The notes beneath the pieces were generated by a model. The model was not told the origin of the DNA. It made no database searches and was given only the letters and a program-made list of their open reading frames with translations. The translations under genes and the position numbers were made by a program. A stretch of 64,000 nucleotides of DNA, from assembly GCF_004193775.1 (NCBI RefSeq), contig NC_041016.1, positions 41,250,022-41,314,021 on the forward strand, in the 5' to 3' direction. This document shows, in pieces, positions 48,304 to 61,009 of the stretch (the first letter of the stretch is position 1; each line of letters starts with the position of its first letter). The DNA is from Glycine soja (lineage: Eukaryota; Streptophyta; Magnoliopsida; Fabales; Fabaceae).

Positions 48304-50405
48304 TGTCGCAACCTACCCTTCGGTGGGAGGGCAACGCGAGGGCTCACGGGTGCGTCTTCCAAGAAAGGAAAATGCACAGAGTCGCCACCAACATTTATTT
48401 GAGGAAAACGTCAGAAAAATCAAAAAGGTGTGGTCTACGAACTTTAATCGTGAAAGGTTCGGGAGTTGTTTTTACGCACGGGAAAGGTATTAGCACCCCA
48501 CGCGTCCATCACAAGGGACGACAACCTTTAATCAAGTGTGCGAATATGACTTCAAAATGTTTTATTTTCCCTTTTTTATGTCTTTTTGTTTTTTATGCTT
48601 TTTGTGTTTTTTTGTATTTTTTATCTTTTTGTGGTCGACAAGGGTGTTTCCCTCGCTCCTACGTATCCTCAATTGCGATGAGGAAATCAGACCTACGTAG
48701 TTCTTTAAGAACTAAACGTTGGTTAAGTTGTTTTTATCTTTTTTTACAAGATATATTTTAACCGAACGAAAGGTCATTTAAGGCGTTGGACCATTAAACG
48801 ATCTTTTGATTTTGAAAGGAGAGAAATGTTAAGGCATTGAACCATTAACGATCTCTTGGTTTTTGAAAGTAGAGAAACGTTAAGGCGTTGGATCATTAAC
48901 GATCTCTTGGGGTGGTCGACAAAAGCGGGGCTTTTGTTCCTACGTATCCTCAATTGCGATGAGGAAATCAGACCTACGTAGTTCTTGCAAAAGCAGTAAA
49001 GTTACATGTTGATTTTATGCTTTTGAACAGTCCATGTTAACCGATAAAAGCAAAGAGGACCGTTTAAGGCGTTGGACCTTAAAACGGTCTTTAGTGACTT
49101 TTGCGGACAAATCTTGAATTGTGAGTTGATTTTAGCCTTAGTTTCACTTTGGTTATTAGTCAATTCATTCATGGAAACTTCCAAAGAAAAACGTTCGATT
49201 GATTTTTTTGATTATTTGATTCAAAGATATATTGATTATTTTATTATTATTATTTTGCTTTTTTTTTGTTTAACCGAGGTTACAGCGTGAACGATCGGTT
49301 AGATTTTGTTTTAACAGTGATTAAACGAGATTACACCACAAATGTTCGGTTGAAATTCATTTTATCATTTATTAGGCGAGATAACGGCTTAAATAAACGG
49401 TTAAAGCACGTTAAAAATGGAAGAAAAGAAAACTAAAAGTAAGCAAAATTAAAGTGAAAGTACACAAAACAAGTAGGGACTACTAAGGGTGCATAGAATG
49501 AATTGAAAGATTCAATTTCAGGAACTTACCGGTTGAAGATTGAAGAACGATGAAGAACGAACAAAGAACGGTGAAGAACGATGAAGAATTTCCACAAAAT
49601 CGCTTACGGAAGCGTTACGAAAGCACTTCGACTCAATTTTTCTTCACGATAACGTGTTTTTTGCCCAAAATAGCCGAAATGCATAGCCAAGGGGTCTGGA
49701 ATATTTTTGAAACAGCCCCCCCACCCTCCCCTATTTATAGGGAAAAAGAGAGGTGCTTGCCGCCCAGAGACTTAATGAAGAAAATTTCAAAGCGCACCCA
49801 AATTACTAAGTTCACCCCCCTTTTCGTATTTTATGGAAAAGTTACGGAAGTGTTTTGGATTTGATTTTCATCTTTTTTTTCTCTTCCCTTTCACCAATGT
49901 TAAGTGAAATATGCTTACCCAAGGTTTTCGTAAATTTTACGGAAGCATTACGGAAGCCAAGAAAGCCCCGGAAACCATTTTTCAAAAACGTGGAGGAGCT
50001 TGCCGCCCAGTTGCTTCCTCCTTAAGCAACCCAACTTCCAAAATGTTCTGGAAGGGCCTAGATTCGAATTGCTATTTACACCCCTATCTTGATAAGTTCA
50101 TCCCCCTATTTTTGTGTTTTTGACTGTTTTCTTTCCGAAACGTTATGGAACTTTACGGATTATGTAACGACACCCATTTTCTTTCCGGAATGTTGCGAAA
50201 CTTTACGGATTACGCAACAATGCCCTTTTTGACTTCCAGAATGTTGCGGAACTTGACGGATTGCGCAACAATGCTTCTTTTCGACTTTCGGAATGTCGCG
50301 GAACTTTACGGATTGTGCAACAATGGGTGTTAAGTACCTCGAGGCGGTAAAGCGAAGGTTGCATGCCACCAAATAATGGTCCCTGGACGAAATTAGGGTA
50401 TGACA
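48304..50405 (-). repeat. 5' LTR of Tat/Ogre-like element
   Basis: 2102 bp. Same ends as the 33361 copy (TGTCGCAACCTACCC to GGGTATGACA, plus strand). It has extra short duplications compared with the other LTR (for example near 49290 and 49560). Confidence 0.9.
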
Positions 50406-51257
50406 ATCGCATTAAGACACACATACACAACTAAGTTCTTGTACCCCGATTCCTCTTGATAGTACAACAACTTAGTCCCGTACTATCAAGGACCTTAGAA
50501 TCAAACCAGTTTCCACTGTTGAATGACCCTAACAAAGCATTCATCTACATGATCAAGGTATAGGCATACTGGAATGAAAAGCAGATAGCACAGAGAACAC
50601 ACAAAATATCATTACATAGATAGAAATATATTTACATCAGGTACCTACAGGGAAGATCCAACAGAGGATTTAGCTTTCCATGGTCTGGAAACCTCCTTTA
50701 CAACACAGAGAAGAACAAGATGAAAGATTGTAAAAATACAAGTGGTGAAGTGGTCTCCTTCACCTCTAGGATCTCACAATCACTCACAAACTCATCTCAA
50801 GCTCTCAGAATGGCTTCCACTTCGAACTCTCGTCTCTGCAGATCTTTACACAGCAAAATCTCAGACCTTTCTCTCTCTAGAACTTCCTAAACATGCAAAA
50901 GCTTCGAGCTAAGGCCAGACTCTCGTGCATGCAGAGGCTTCTTCAAGAAAAATGCCAAACTCCCCCAAAAAATCTGATTTCAAGCTTAAATAGGTGGGTT
51001 GATCCGTGCTCGCACGCTTAGCGCAAATCTGGATCTCTTAGCACGCATTGAAAACAACACTTTTGCCAATTTTCCTAATTAACCTGAAATTGAGAGAAAT
51101 TGATTATTAAACACACAAAACAAAAGTATAAATTATCTATTACCTATATTTAACAAAAAGTACTTATAATATTACAAAACAACTATAAATTGGAGAAGTT
51201 TGATACAATATACACAAGTTTTATACACAAAAGTTAGTCATTTTCACCGACTAACAA
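50406..51257 (-). repeat. 5' LTR of Athila-like element, outer part, with deletion
   Basis: Continues the LTR from 33360. Compared with the 3' LTR it lacks about 190 bp (equivalent to about 15660-15847), the joint lying near 51048. The lost piece is most of the CGCTTAGCG cluster. The outer end ACTAACAA is followed by the ATCAC target duplication. Confidence 0.9.
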
Positions 51258-51262
51258 ATCAC

Positions 51263-54203
51263 CTGGTATCAATGATAGTATATAATCATTAACTTGTTGT
51301 ACGGTTTCATTTGTGGAAGCTAATATCGCTCTAGATTGAAAGTATTCAGGATTGGTATGATGGTGAGATAAATTTGGAAATGTCGAATTAACTATTGCAT
51401 AGAGTGGGTCATCATATTCTGTGATTAACAGATCTTATGGAATTTCAATTGAACCATAACCATCATTTTGCTGGCCAACAATCCCATCACCAATATTAAG
51501 GATCCATTGTGCAAAAGCTAAAGTTTCTTCTCTGTCTGTTGCATCTATATTGGCTTCTAAACGCATGTTTTTCGACAGTGCCAAAACATGGCAATGATTC
51601 CATAGATAAGATGAATTTATAGTTGCATTAACAATGTCAGACCGGCTACCCCTAGGAATGACTGGCAGAATCTGTCAAAAATCTCCACCAAATATCATAA
51701 CTTTACCACCAAAGATTTTATCAGAACTTGATTTTGCCTTAATAACATCTCTTATACTTTGATCAAGTGCTTCAAAACAGAATTTGTAAGCCATGGGGGC
51801 TTCATCCCAGATGATAAGACTTGCTTCATTCAATAATTCAGTCAATTGTGTTCCTTGATGAATATTGCATGTCGAGTCTTCAAATATGGGAACATGAATT
51901 TTTAATTTTGAATGTGTTGTTCTTCCTCCAGGAAATAACAAAGAAACTATGCCACTAGAAGCATCCATAATAACTATTTTATTGTCAACTCTCAATGAGG
52001 CTGCAAGTGTTTTCCAAATAAATTTTTTTCCTGTTCCTCCATATCCATATAAGAAAAACATTCCACCTTCATTTTTATTGACAGCCTGAATAATTTGGTT
52101 ATAAATTTTTGCTTGTTGGTCTGTAGGCATAAAAATTGTTCTGGTTTTAATAACAGCTTGAAATTCCAGAGTGAAACACAAGGGAGGAAAATAAGCAAGG
52201 CAAGTTAGTACAATAAATAAACTTGTCATTTGAGAAAAAAGGTTAAGGAATTCTGATCTAAGTTCTTCATTGTTGAAATTCAGCTCAGACAAAATGAGGC
52301 CATTGTCTGCATGTGTTAGTAAATTTGCGTTCTCAGGATATGGCATGGAAGGATAGTCTTTAAGTGATCTTTGATTGGCTTGTAACAACTGTTCAACTTC
52401 AAGCAATACAAAATTCATCAGATTACAGTCATCAATATGTAATCCTAAGACATTTGAAAAGGAAGTTAGATAATGTTTATGAGAAAAATTTTCTGTGTCA
52501 AGCTATATGTAAGCCAACCTAGAGTGCTTGTTGATCTGCGATGACTATATACAATATCATCACTTAACCAATGCCAAGTTTTTTCCCACACTTGTTCAGG
52601 TTTGTTCATGGTACCCGTCAAAAGTAATAATACAAAAAGATTCCTTAGATAAGGTGCTCAGCCCTAGTCTTTTGCTTCCTTGATTGCAGCAATGAATTCT
52701 CTATCATCCTGTAAAAAAAACCCATAGCAAAACATGCTTCTCTATATGTAGGATATTCAACACTAGCAACTGTTCTGATATCTTTAAATGAGATTGGTCC
52801 TCTAGAGACGGTCAGCATCATCCTCAAATAAAATAATTCCCCTGTAGTTGGGGGAACCCATTGAAGCCTGCCAATAGCATAACCCTTTTTCCTAAGTTGC
52901 CAACATCTTTGTTTCTGGTTATACACAAACTTAGTAACAAATTCAGAACAAGTCAAGCTTTGACCTTCAACAAAAGCTTGGTGTGTATTCATCCAAGCTA
53001 TAAATTTTGATTCAGAAATGCTTGGGTTAGAGAGGAGATCATCAATATCATCATGGTCTTGGTAGTGAACGCTATGTTGTCCTAGAAGGTGGAAATGTAG
53101 CCTCTCTATAGAAGGTTTTCTACCATGTATTGGAAAACCAAAGATACTCCAAGATATGTAATGAAAATAAATATATTTTAAATACAATCATAACATGATT
53201 TACACATTAAACTCGGCTCATACCTGCAATCCAGATATTCCTTGATTTCATCATTCAGAGTGTTTGCATGGGGAACTGTTCCATTGTTATCATGTACCAT
53301 GACAACAGTAACTCTATCATATCCTTTATTGATGTATTTGAATAAATATTTGATAGAAGTGCTTTGGTTACACCATTCAATATTTATATGTGCTTGGTAT
53401 TTTTTCAGCAATTTTGGATTGTAGGGTACAATACATCTATTATCAATTATAATCCCATTCTTGGTTATTGTCCGACCAGTGTTTATTCTATGATACACAG
53501 GATAACCATCTCCATCTATAAGAGTTGTGGGCTGAAACTCTTTTGGATAAAATCGACTGCATTTGCCTTCCTTCATGCATGAAGATGTAGGCCTCAAAAT
53601 TCCACATGGACCATGAACCATGTGATTTCGCACTAATTTATAGAGTTCTGGATCATCTTCCTGTGAAGGTATTTATGCTGATATAATATGATCAATATCG
53701 TTTCGAGATGGATATTTGTTGTTGGCGTGTAAAAATAACAATAAATGGACATGAGGAAGTCCTCGTTGTTGGAATTCCACTGTGTACATGTCTGTAATTG
53801 TAACCAAATATCATTAATAAAAAGGTATTAAAGAAAACATAATTTACAATAAGTAGCTTATCTGTTAGTAGCAAAAAAAGGAACTAGCATCAACTTACAT
53901 GCAACGAATTTGCCTAGTAAGTGATTCTTTGTAAGGCCTGATAACATCTGCCATATTTAAGCTTGAAAATTCGGGAGATTATTTCTGGCCTATCTATTGC
54001 TGTCAAATTCAAAGGTGTCAGCAACCTATGAATTTCATGCCAATTTGGATTGTAGGTAAAAGTAATAAAAAGATTTGGGAAGCCTATGTGGCTGCATATA
54101 GCTATGCCATCAAAATAAAGTTGATCCATGTAATGTGGGCTACCAACAAAGGTTGAAGGTAAGATGATCTTCTTGCCTTGGCTTAAACCTTCTGTATTTC
54201 CAG
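51263..54203 (-). pseudogene. Helitron Rep (HUH) and PIF1 helicase, central part
   Basis: The Helitron-like N-terminal domain is at 54200-53914 (YFDGIAICSHIGFPNLFITF). Next comes the HUH motif RGLPHVHLLLFLHA (about 53725-53770), then VHGPCGILRP, TITKNGIIIDNR and the tyrosine motif IKYLFKYINKG (about 53311-53355). The linker spans 53187-52645. The PIF1 helicase starts at about 52160: Walker A is GYGGTGKKF, where the usual Thr after GK is Lys, and Walker B is IIWDEAPM (about 51800-51822), then FGGDF and further PIF1 sequence to LIPGD at the insertion site. Exons are separated by AT-rich introns. It nicks and unwinds donor DNA in the rolling-circle mechanism. The Walker A change and outside stops imply loss of function. 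Confidence 0.9.
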
Positions 54204-56745
54204 TGTGACACCCTCTACCCCTCACATATATACTAATAAAGGAATAAAAATTCAAATATTAATTAAAAGTATTTTTAAAACATTTTTAAATACAAGCCTT
54301 TCAAAGGGGTAAAAGGCTCACATTGACTTTCTTCTTATTCAGACTTGTCCAAATAAATAATAAAGTCATCTCGGCTCAAACAAGGTCGTCTAAGCTTCAT
54401 ACAATTAATATAGAACCTATATCCTAATGTTACATCCTATCAGAGCGTTGTGTTCCCGTGTCCTCTAGCATGAGGTTCTTCATAGTCATCCACCTATTCA
54501 TCTGCTCCCCCAAACACAAAGTTCAAGATCATCACAGGATCCAAACACAAATAACACACAGGAAGTGAGTTATCACATTCCTAACTAATGGAGAGAAACA
54601 ATATAACATGTAGGTATAAATATCATATAAACAAAATACAACTTACTTAAGCATCACTCACGTTATTTTACCACTTTGTCGCACAACATTACATCGCAAC
54701 ACCACACATTTCATTCATTTTCACAACATTCACGTACTCAAGGATCAAAACACAATATCATCAAGTAAATCAATATCGATCAATACACAAGCATTATGCA
54801 ACATATACACTAAGACTCAATCCTATATGCAAAGTGGTACCATGTCAGTGAAAAACCACGTCAGGCGCCTAGGAGTACATGACAAGACAAACCACACACT
54901 AGTAAGTCAGGTCACTCTCACTAGGTAAGATCATAGGGATCACAGTATTTTGCGAGAACGCTCCAACCATATGGGATCAACATAGGCTTAAAGGAGCACT
55001 CAAACCAGGTGACCCCCAAGGCCTACACTCCGAAGAGTCCGTCAGGGCCTCTCCCTCCTGATTCAGGTCCAACCCAGAAAACATTTTAGCACACAGACTC
55101 TATCTATGAACTGTACAAAACACACGACTCCTCAATTGTTCACAAATATTTTTAACTCGTCGCCCTTTAAGGGTCTTAACATTAACTCGTCGCTCTTAAA
55201 GGGTCTTAGCATTAACTCGTTGCCCTTAAAGGGATTTAGCATTAACTCATCGCCCTTAAAGGGTCTTATAGTCGTGTGATTGTACAATCTACAGTTTACA
55301 ACTCAATGCACACAATATCTCAATCACGTGCATACTCAGTTTATCACACACACTCGATTTCAATTACAATGGTATAATCTCAAAATTGCATGTTATCACA
55401 CCTCATGAATCATATTCACTTTACCTATGAACTATGCAATACACACAACTACTCAACTATTTTCAAAATCATTTAAACCCATTGCGCTTGTGATTAAACT
55501 CATCGGGTTCCCACAATGGATCCCATCACAATACTCGTCGCGCAAAACTCGTCGCCCTTAAAGGGTCTTACAGTTGTGTGATTGCACAATTCATAGCTCA
55601 CAACACAGTACACATCTCAATATACATGTATTCCATCATTCATCACATGTTCAATTCACCACATACTCACAATTTGAATCATCATTTCATATCCTCAATA
55701 TAACAGTTTATACAAAAGACTATCACAACCTGGGGACTAAAACCCCTCATATAATATTACACAATTATCAAAATCATAGGTCAAAATATACAAATATCAA
55801 GAGCACAATTTATCAAGAAATTCTCATCAGAACATCAATATTTTATTTATAATCATAAAGGAAAAATTGTAATTTAATAAACATCCCAAAATAAAACCCC
55901 AATTTAATCCTCTAAGGATCCCTACATATGTTCTCACTAACCCCCAATTGTGAATAACTCATCCCTTACCTCTAAGCGGGCTCACATGTCTTCCAACAGT
56001 GATAGAGACATCTCTAACAAGTTTCTGAGATTCCTCAGGTTGCTCTGATAGGGTTTCCAAATATTAGACAGAATGAGAAGGGATTGAAGCCTCCATTTGT
56101 ACTATCGTCATGCGATTCCTTTTTCTCCCTCCACGAATATTATCTTCATAATCTCAACGGTGAAAGTGTGAGCAATTGAATTTTGAACAAAATATCCAAA
56201 TTTTACTATAATCCAACGGCTAACGAATCTGGGATCATAGTTTTACCGAGACAGTTTTGGGTTTCTACGAGAAAATAAAAGGCTACAATGAGAAGGTTAT
56301 TCCTCTAATCTCACACATGATTTTGAAATTCCCAACGGTGATAATGCTCGTAATTGGGTTACAAACGTGGTGCTTAAATTTCATGACGATCCTACGGTGA
56401 ATGAGTTCGAGATCGTTGTTTTCCCAAGACATGTGGAGGCGGCTAAGGAGTCAGTCTGAAAAGTGACCTAGCATTTTTCTATGTATAGCTAGGGGTATTC
56501 ACGACCTATTATTTACTCTATTTATTTATTTTTATTATTTTATAAAAAAAGAAACTCTATTTTATTCTCCATCAAATGAATAATAAAATACCCTTTTTAT
56601 TTTCTCTCAAACCATTATTGTAATTAATAAAGTTATTTCCCCTTATTTATTTAATTATAAAACCTTATCATTTTTTTTTTCTAAAACTATTTATTCACAA
56701 ATAACAATCCTTTTTAAATTAGTTTACGAAAATTGGGATGTTACA
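54204..56745 (-). mobile_element. Solo LTR A (2.54 kb)
   Basis: Perfect TCCAG duplications flank it (54199-54203 and 56746-56750). Ends on the minus strand are TGTAACATCCCAATTTT and GGGTAGAGGGTGTCACA. It contains four roughly 32-bp units with CTCGTCGCCCTTAAAGGGTC (55150-55270) and a fifth near 55540. It is the same family as 57230-59577, in the opposite orientation. The LTR texture is that of legume Ty3/gypsy chromoviruses, but no coding part exists to prove it. Confidence 0.9.
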
Positions 56746-57229
56746 TCCAGCATCCGATGACTGCTGAAAGATACAGAACTTGTCAACTCTGAGTTTCTTT
56801 TAGTTGTTTCTAACATAGTTTTCTAGAATGCAGCAGAGTTTGACCTTCATTGGGTCTGCATTGCAGTCTATAAGCAATCCACTCTCTCATTGTAAGATGA
56901 TTCCTTTTTCTTTTTTTCCCACTTAATGTATCACGATGTAGAATGTCAGGCCTATATCCATCTTCTCCATAAGGAAACAATAGAGGATATTGTAGAGCTA
57001 GATAACTACAATGTAATTCATGTATCCTCTGTAATTAACCATTTTGAGTTTCAACAATAATATCTCTGTTCAAATTTGCATCAATATCACCTGCAATTAG
57101 TGCAAAAACTTCTAGAACACTTGGTACATTATATGTACGACCATCTTTTTCTCGACCAGCAATCAATTTGAGTCTGACATTATGCACTTCAGTGTCTGTC
57201 AATCTATCCCTTGTCAACCTGAAACTCTT
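56746..57229 (-). pseudogene. Helitron Rep/helicase, segment between two solo LTRs
   Basis: Reads LTRDRLTDTEVHNVRLKLIA, NVPSVLEVFALIAGDIDAN, RDIIVETQNG, a TAA stop, then RIHELHCSYLALQYPLLFPY, GEDGYRP, HLTMREWIAYRLQ. It joins the end of the 59578 segment (SNAHAK) directly, showing that the LTR inserted in an exon. Confidence 0.88.
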
Positions 57230-59577
57230 TGTAACATCCCAATTTTTGTAATCTAGATTAAAAAGGATTGTATTTTTTTAAATAAATAAATTTTTAGAAA
57301 AATGATGAGATTTTATAAATAAATAAATAAGGAGATATAATTATCAATTAAAATAATGATTTGAGAGAAAATAAAAAGGGTATTTTATTTATTTGTTTGA
57401 TAGAGAATAAAATAGAATTTATTTTTATAAAATACTAAATAAATAAATAGAGTAAACCTAGCTATAAATAGTGTTAGGTCAGTTTTCACACTGACGCTGT
57501 CTCTCCTTTCCCTCATTTTCGTTTTTTCCCTTCTCCTCTCAAAACCCTTACCTTTTTTTTCCCGCAGCCCACCAAACATGTCTCAGAAAAACGACGATCT
57601 TGGACTCATTCACTGTTGGATCGTCGTAAAATTTGAGCACCACGTTTGCAACTCAATTCCAAGAATTCTCACCGTTGGGAATTTCGATATCAAGTCTGAG
57701 ATAAGAGAAATACCCCTCGCATTGTAGCATTTTTCTTTCCCGCAGAAACCCAGAGCTATCTTGGTAAAACTACGATCCCGGTTTCGTTAACTGTTGGATT
57801 GTGGTAAAATTTGGATATGTTGTTTGAAATTCAGTTGTGCACGCTTTGACCGTTGGGATTTGCGAAATAGTGTTCGTGGAGGGAGAAAAAGGAATCGCAT
57901 GAAGATAGTCCAAATGGAGCCTTTAATCCTTTCTCCGTTTCTCTCACGTTTGGAAACTCTATCGGAGCAGTCGGAGGAAAAACTGGAGGAATCTTAGGGA
58001 ACCGTTATTCACAGTTGGGGATTAGTGAGAACATGTGTAGGGATCCTTAGAGGATTAAATTGGGGTTTTATTTTGGGATGTTTGTTAAATTGCAATTTTT
58101 CCTTTATGATTATAAATAAAATATTGATGTCCTAATGAAAATTGCTTGATAAATTGTGCTCTTGATATTTGTATATTTCAACCTATGATTTTGATATAAT
58201 TGTGTAATATTATTTGAGGGGTTTTAGTCCTCATATTGTGATAGTCTTTTATATAAATTTTTATATTGAGGATATGAAATGATGATTCAAATTGTGAGTA
58301 TGTGATGAATTGTAGAATAACATGTTGCTTTAAGATTATAATATTGTTATTGAGATTGAGTATACGTGTAAAGTTGAACATGTGTTAATTTGTGAGATAC
58401 GTGTAAACATGTGATGGTGGATTGTGACACTATGAGATGTGAAATTGTGAATGAGTTCTAGTTATGGATTAGTGTGCAGTTAACACTTGATGTGAAATTA
58501 CTTGTGTTGTAAGCTATGAATTGTACAATAACCCGACCAGCGTTACCTTGAGAAAAGCGTTGATGCGCAGTGTTAAAGAGAAAATGTAGGTTTCCTATTT
58601 AGGAACCAGTGTTAAATCGTAGCGCAATTGTGTTGAACGTGTTTAAAACACGAGTGTAAGGTCGTGGGTATTGTATAATTCATGAGCAGTGTCTGCATGC
58701 AAAAAAAATTATTTTAGGGGTTGGACCTGAATCGGGAGGGAGAGGCCCTGACGGACTCTTCGGAGTGTAGGCTTTGGGGGTCACCGGGTTTGAGTGCTCC
58801 TTTAAGCCTATGCTGATCTCATATGGTTGGAGCATTCTCGCAAAACATCGTGACCCTGACTGGTCTCCCTATGATCTTACTTAGTGAGAGTGACCTGACA
58901 AACCCATTGTGTGGTGTGTCTTGTTATGTACTCCTAAGCGCCCCAGGGTGGTTTTTCACTGACATGGTACCACATTGCATATAGGATTGAGTCTTAGCAT
59001 AACTATTGCATATGCTTGCTAATTGATGTGTTATTATATCTTGATCGAAGTGTGGGATTCTTGTGTAATGTGATTGATGATTGAAAAGTGAATTTTGAAT
59101 GACGAAGTGGTGAAGTTACATGAGCTATGTTTAAGCAAGTGGTATCTCATTTATATAATATGTATATTTAATTGTCTTGTTTCTCTATTAGTTAGGAATG
59201 TGATAACTCACTCCCTGTGTGTTGTTGTGTTTGGATCCTGTGATGATCTTGAACTTGTGTTCGGGGGAGTAGATGAATAGGTGGATGACTATGAAGAACC
59301 TCATGCTAGAGGACACGGGAACACAACGCTCTGATAGGATGTGACATTAGGATATAGGTTCTATATTAATTGTATGAAGCTTAGACGACCTTGTTTGAGT
59401 CGAGAATACTTTATTATTTATTTGGGCAAGTTTGAATATGATGTAGAAGAAAATGAATGTGAGCCTTTTTCCCCTTTGAAAGACTTGTAAAAAAATATGT
59501 TTTAAAAATACTTTTAATTAATATTTGAATATTTTTTTTCCTTATTAGTATATATGTGAGGGGTAGAGGGTGTCACA
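57230..59577 (+). mobile_element. Solo LTR B (2.35 kb)
   Basis: TGTAACATCCCAATTTTTG to GGTGTCACA, with perfect CTCTT duplications (57225-57229 and 59578-59582). Inverted relative to solo LTR A. The longest open frames inside it have no recognisable product. Confidence 0.92.
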
Positions 59578-61009
59578 CTCTTTGCATGAGCATTGCTTTC
59601 ATCTAGCATTTTTTGCAAATTTGAGACAATATGTGCCTCAATTTCATTATAGTGGCTGAAAAACCAGATATTCAAATATATAAAAAATTAAGAGGACGTT
59701 AATGTAAAATAAACAATAGATATCAATGTAAATCGGAGATGTTATATTGGCATTGTGTTGTTAGCTACCTCATGGTGTTAATTCTATTTTGAACTTCATT
59801 TTCTGTTTCATAGATATACAATTGTGCAAATTTAGGTTCTTTTCCAGGCATTGGTAATAGACTTCCAATCCTATGACACGGTTGACCTTAAATTCTGATT
59901 GTAGGAGGGCCTCTCGAATGACTAATTGTTTTGTCAAATTTGATACCAGCAGAAGTAAATGCAAACATCATGTTATAAGTTCTTATGTTCTGTTGATAAT
60001 TTTTTGCATGAGCTGTATATTGCTCAATTAGAACTTGCTGCAGAAATTTAGGTGGATTTTGTAACAATGGAAGTTCAACCTTGCCATCTCCACAACATAG
60101 GCTGAATTGTGGGCTTGAGGTATTTGAATGTTTTGATATGCTTTCATTATACCACATTTTTGCATTACAATGTCTACATTGCATGAGCTGGTCACCAAGA
60201 TCAAAATATTCTGAAATAATAACATTACATATTAGACCATAACCGTAACCATGGATAATTTCATTTTTACAGGAATGTCTAAAATACATATCAGAACATT
60301 AACTCATAGCGAACATCAAAATACTTTAAAATGCATTTTGTTGTGTTTTTTTAAAAACAAAAAGAATTCTATAAGACATTTACCTCCTGTGTCCATTGAA
60401 GAATCATGATGTGATGATTCACAGTTTGGATATCCAATTGAAGAAATAGTCTGAGATTCTACAAAAATTGAGTTGGGTATTATGATTGGAAGTTAAATTA
60501 ATAAATTAATGAAGGAGATTTTTAATACTACCTTCTGTTGATCCAGAACTCTCATTCTCTGATGAATCGTAGACATTAACATCTAAACAGAAAAAGGATG
60601 ACAAAAACAGGAAATCATGATAATGATTCAAACGAAATAATCAAATGACATGCATTGCTATAATCTTGCATCAAACCTACGAATTCCTTAGCTTTTCACA
60701 ACAAACTATATATGGATATTGTATCAACGTAATTAACTAATATGAGCTGAATATAAAGATATAAAATTGTATCTTTGATAGCTTACAATGATCTTCAGCA
60801 TCGTGTGAAGCCCGATTGACAGTTGCATGGACACTATGCAGTGGTGTCTTTGGTTAGTTATAATGATCTTCAATATGGGATGAAGTTGGATTGACACTTG
60901 CATGGATAATATCCTGAGCATTAAGATGGACCTTTTGTTGTCTAATACGCTTTCTGTTGCTCCTGGCTTTTGCTGAATCAGACTTGCTTATAAATATATG
61001 GTTTTCCAT
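59578..61009 (-). pseudogene. Helitron Rep/helicase, N-terminal exons
   Basis: The likely start is the ATG at 61009 (MENHIFISKSDSAKARSNRK, basic, with a TAA further on). Small exons follow at about 60590-60530 and 60466-60380. The zinc-finger-like exon is at about 60295-59765: EYFDLGDQLMQCRHCNAKMW, FSLCCGDGKVELPLLQNPPK, NIRTYNMMFAFTSAGIKFD. Then SHYNEIEAHIVSNLQKMLDE ends at solo LTR B. The CX2C..CC pattern and LPLLQ.PP are family hallmarks of plant Helitron helicases. The exon-intron layout with GT/AG borders is kept. Confidence 0.85.

Larger units (their letters stand above)
33361..50405 (-). mobile_element. Tat/Ogre-like Ty3 retrotransposon, pol missing
   Basis: LTRs at 33361-35384 and 48304-50405, minus orientation (TGTCATACCCTAATTT to GGTTGCGACA). 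A tRNA-Arg-type PBS is at 48301-48284. Flanks are ACCGC (33356-33360) and ATCGC (50406-50410), a target duplication with one change. Internal order in the element's direction: leader, gag (46574-44893), an inserted LTR-like unit, a 24-bp array, a relic extra ORF, a 62-bp array, then the 3' LTR. No protease, RT, RNase H or integrase was found. Long tandem arrays in the 3' untranslated region are a known habit of Tat/Ogre elements. Confidence 0.85.
14601..51257 (-). mobile_element. Non-autonomous Athila-like LTR retrotransposon (Ty3 type) with nested inserts
   Basis: Minus orientation: 5' LTR (51257-50406 plus 33360-32960), tRNA-Asp-type PBS (32954-32937), gag (32796-31663), protease (31260-30526), a long CGCTTAGCG-rich spacer, an extra ORF (28819-17411), PPT (16069-16057) and 3' LTR (16056-14601). 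ATCAC lies at 14596-14600 and 51258-51262. No RT, RNase H or integrase sequence is present: the protease ORF runs into an IKEALPGRQPS segment that normally follows pol. SIRE1 and a Tat/Ogre-like element are inserted in it. The structure is reminiscent of published soybean gag-only Ty3 families, but I cannot assign a family name. Confidence 0.85.

Noticed and set aside
54204..59577. LTR A and LTR B as the two LTRs of one element with a 484-bp interior
   Set aside because: They are in opposite orientation, each has its own perfect target duplication, and the interior is in-frame Helitron helicase.
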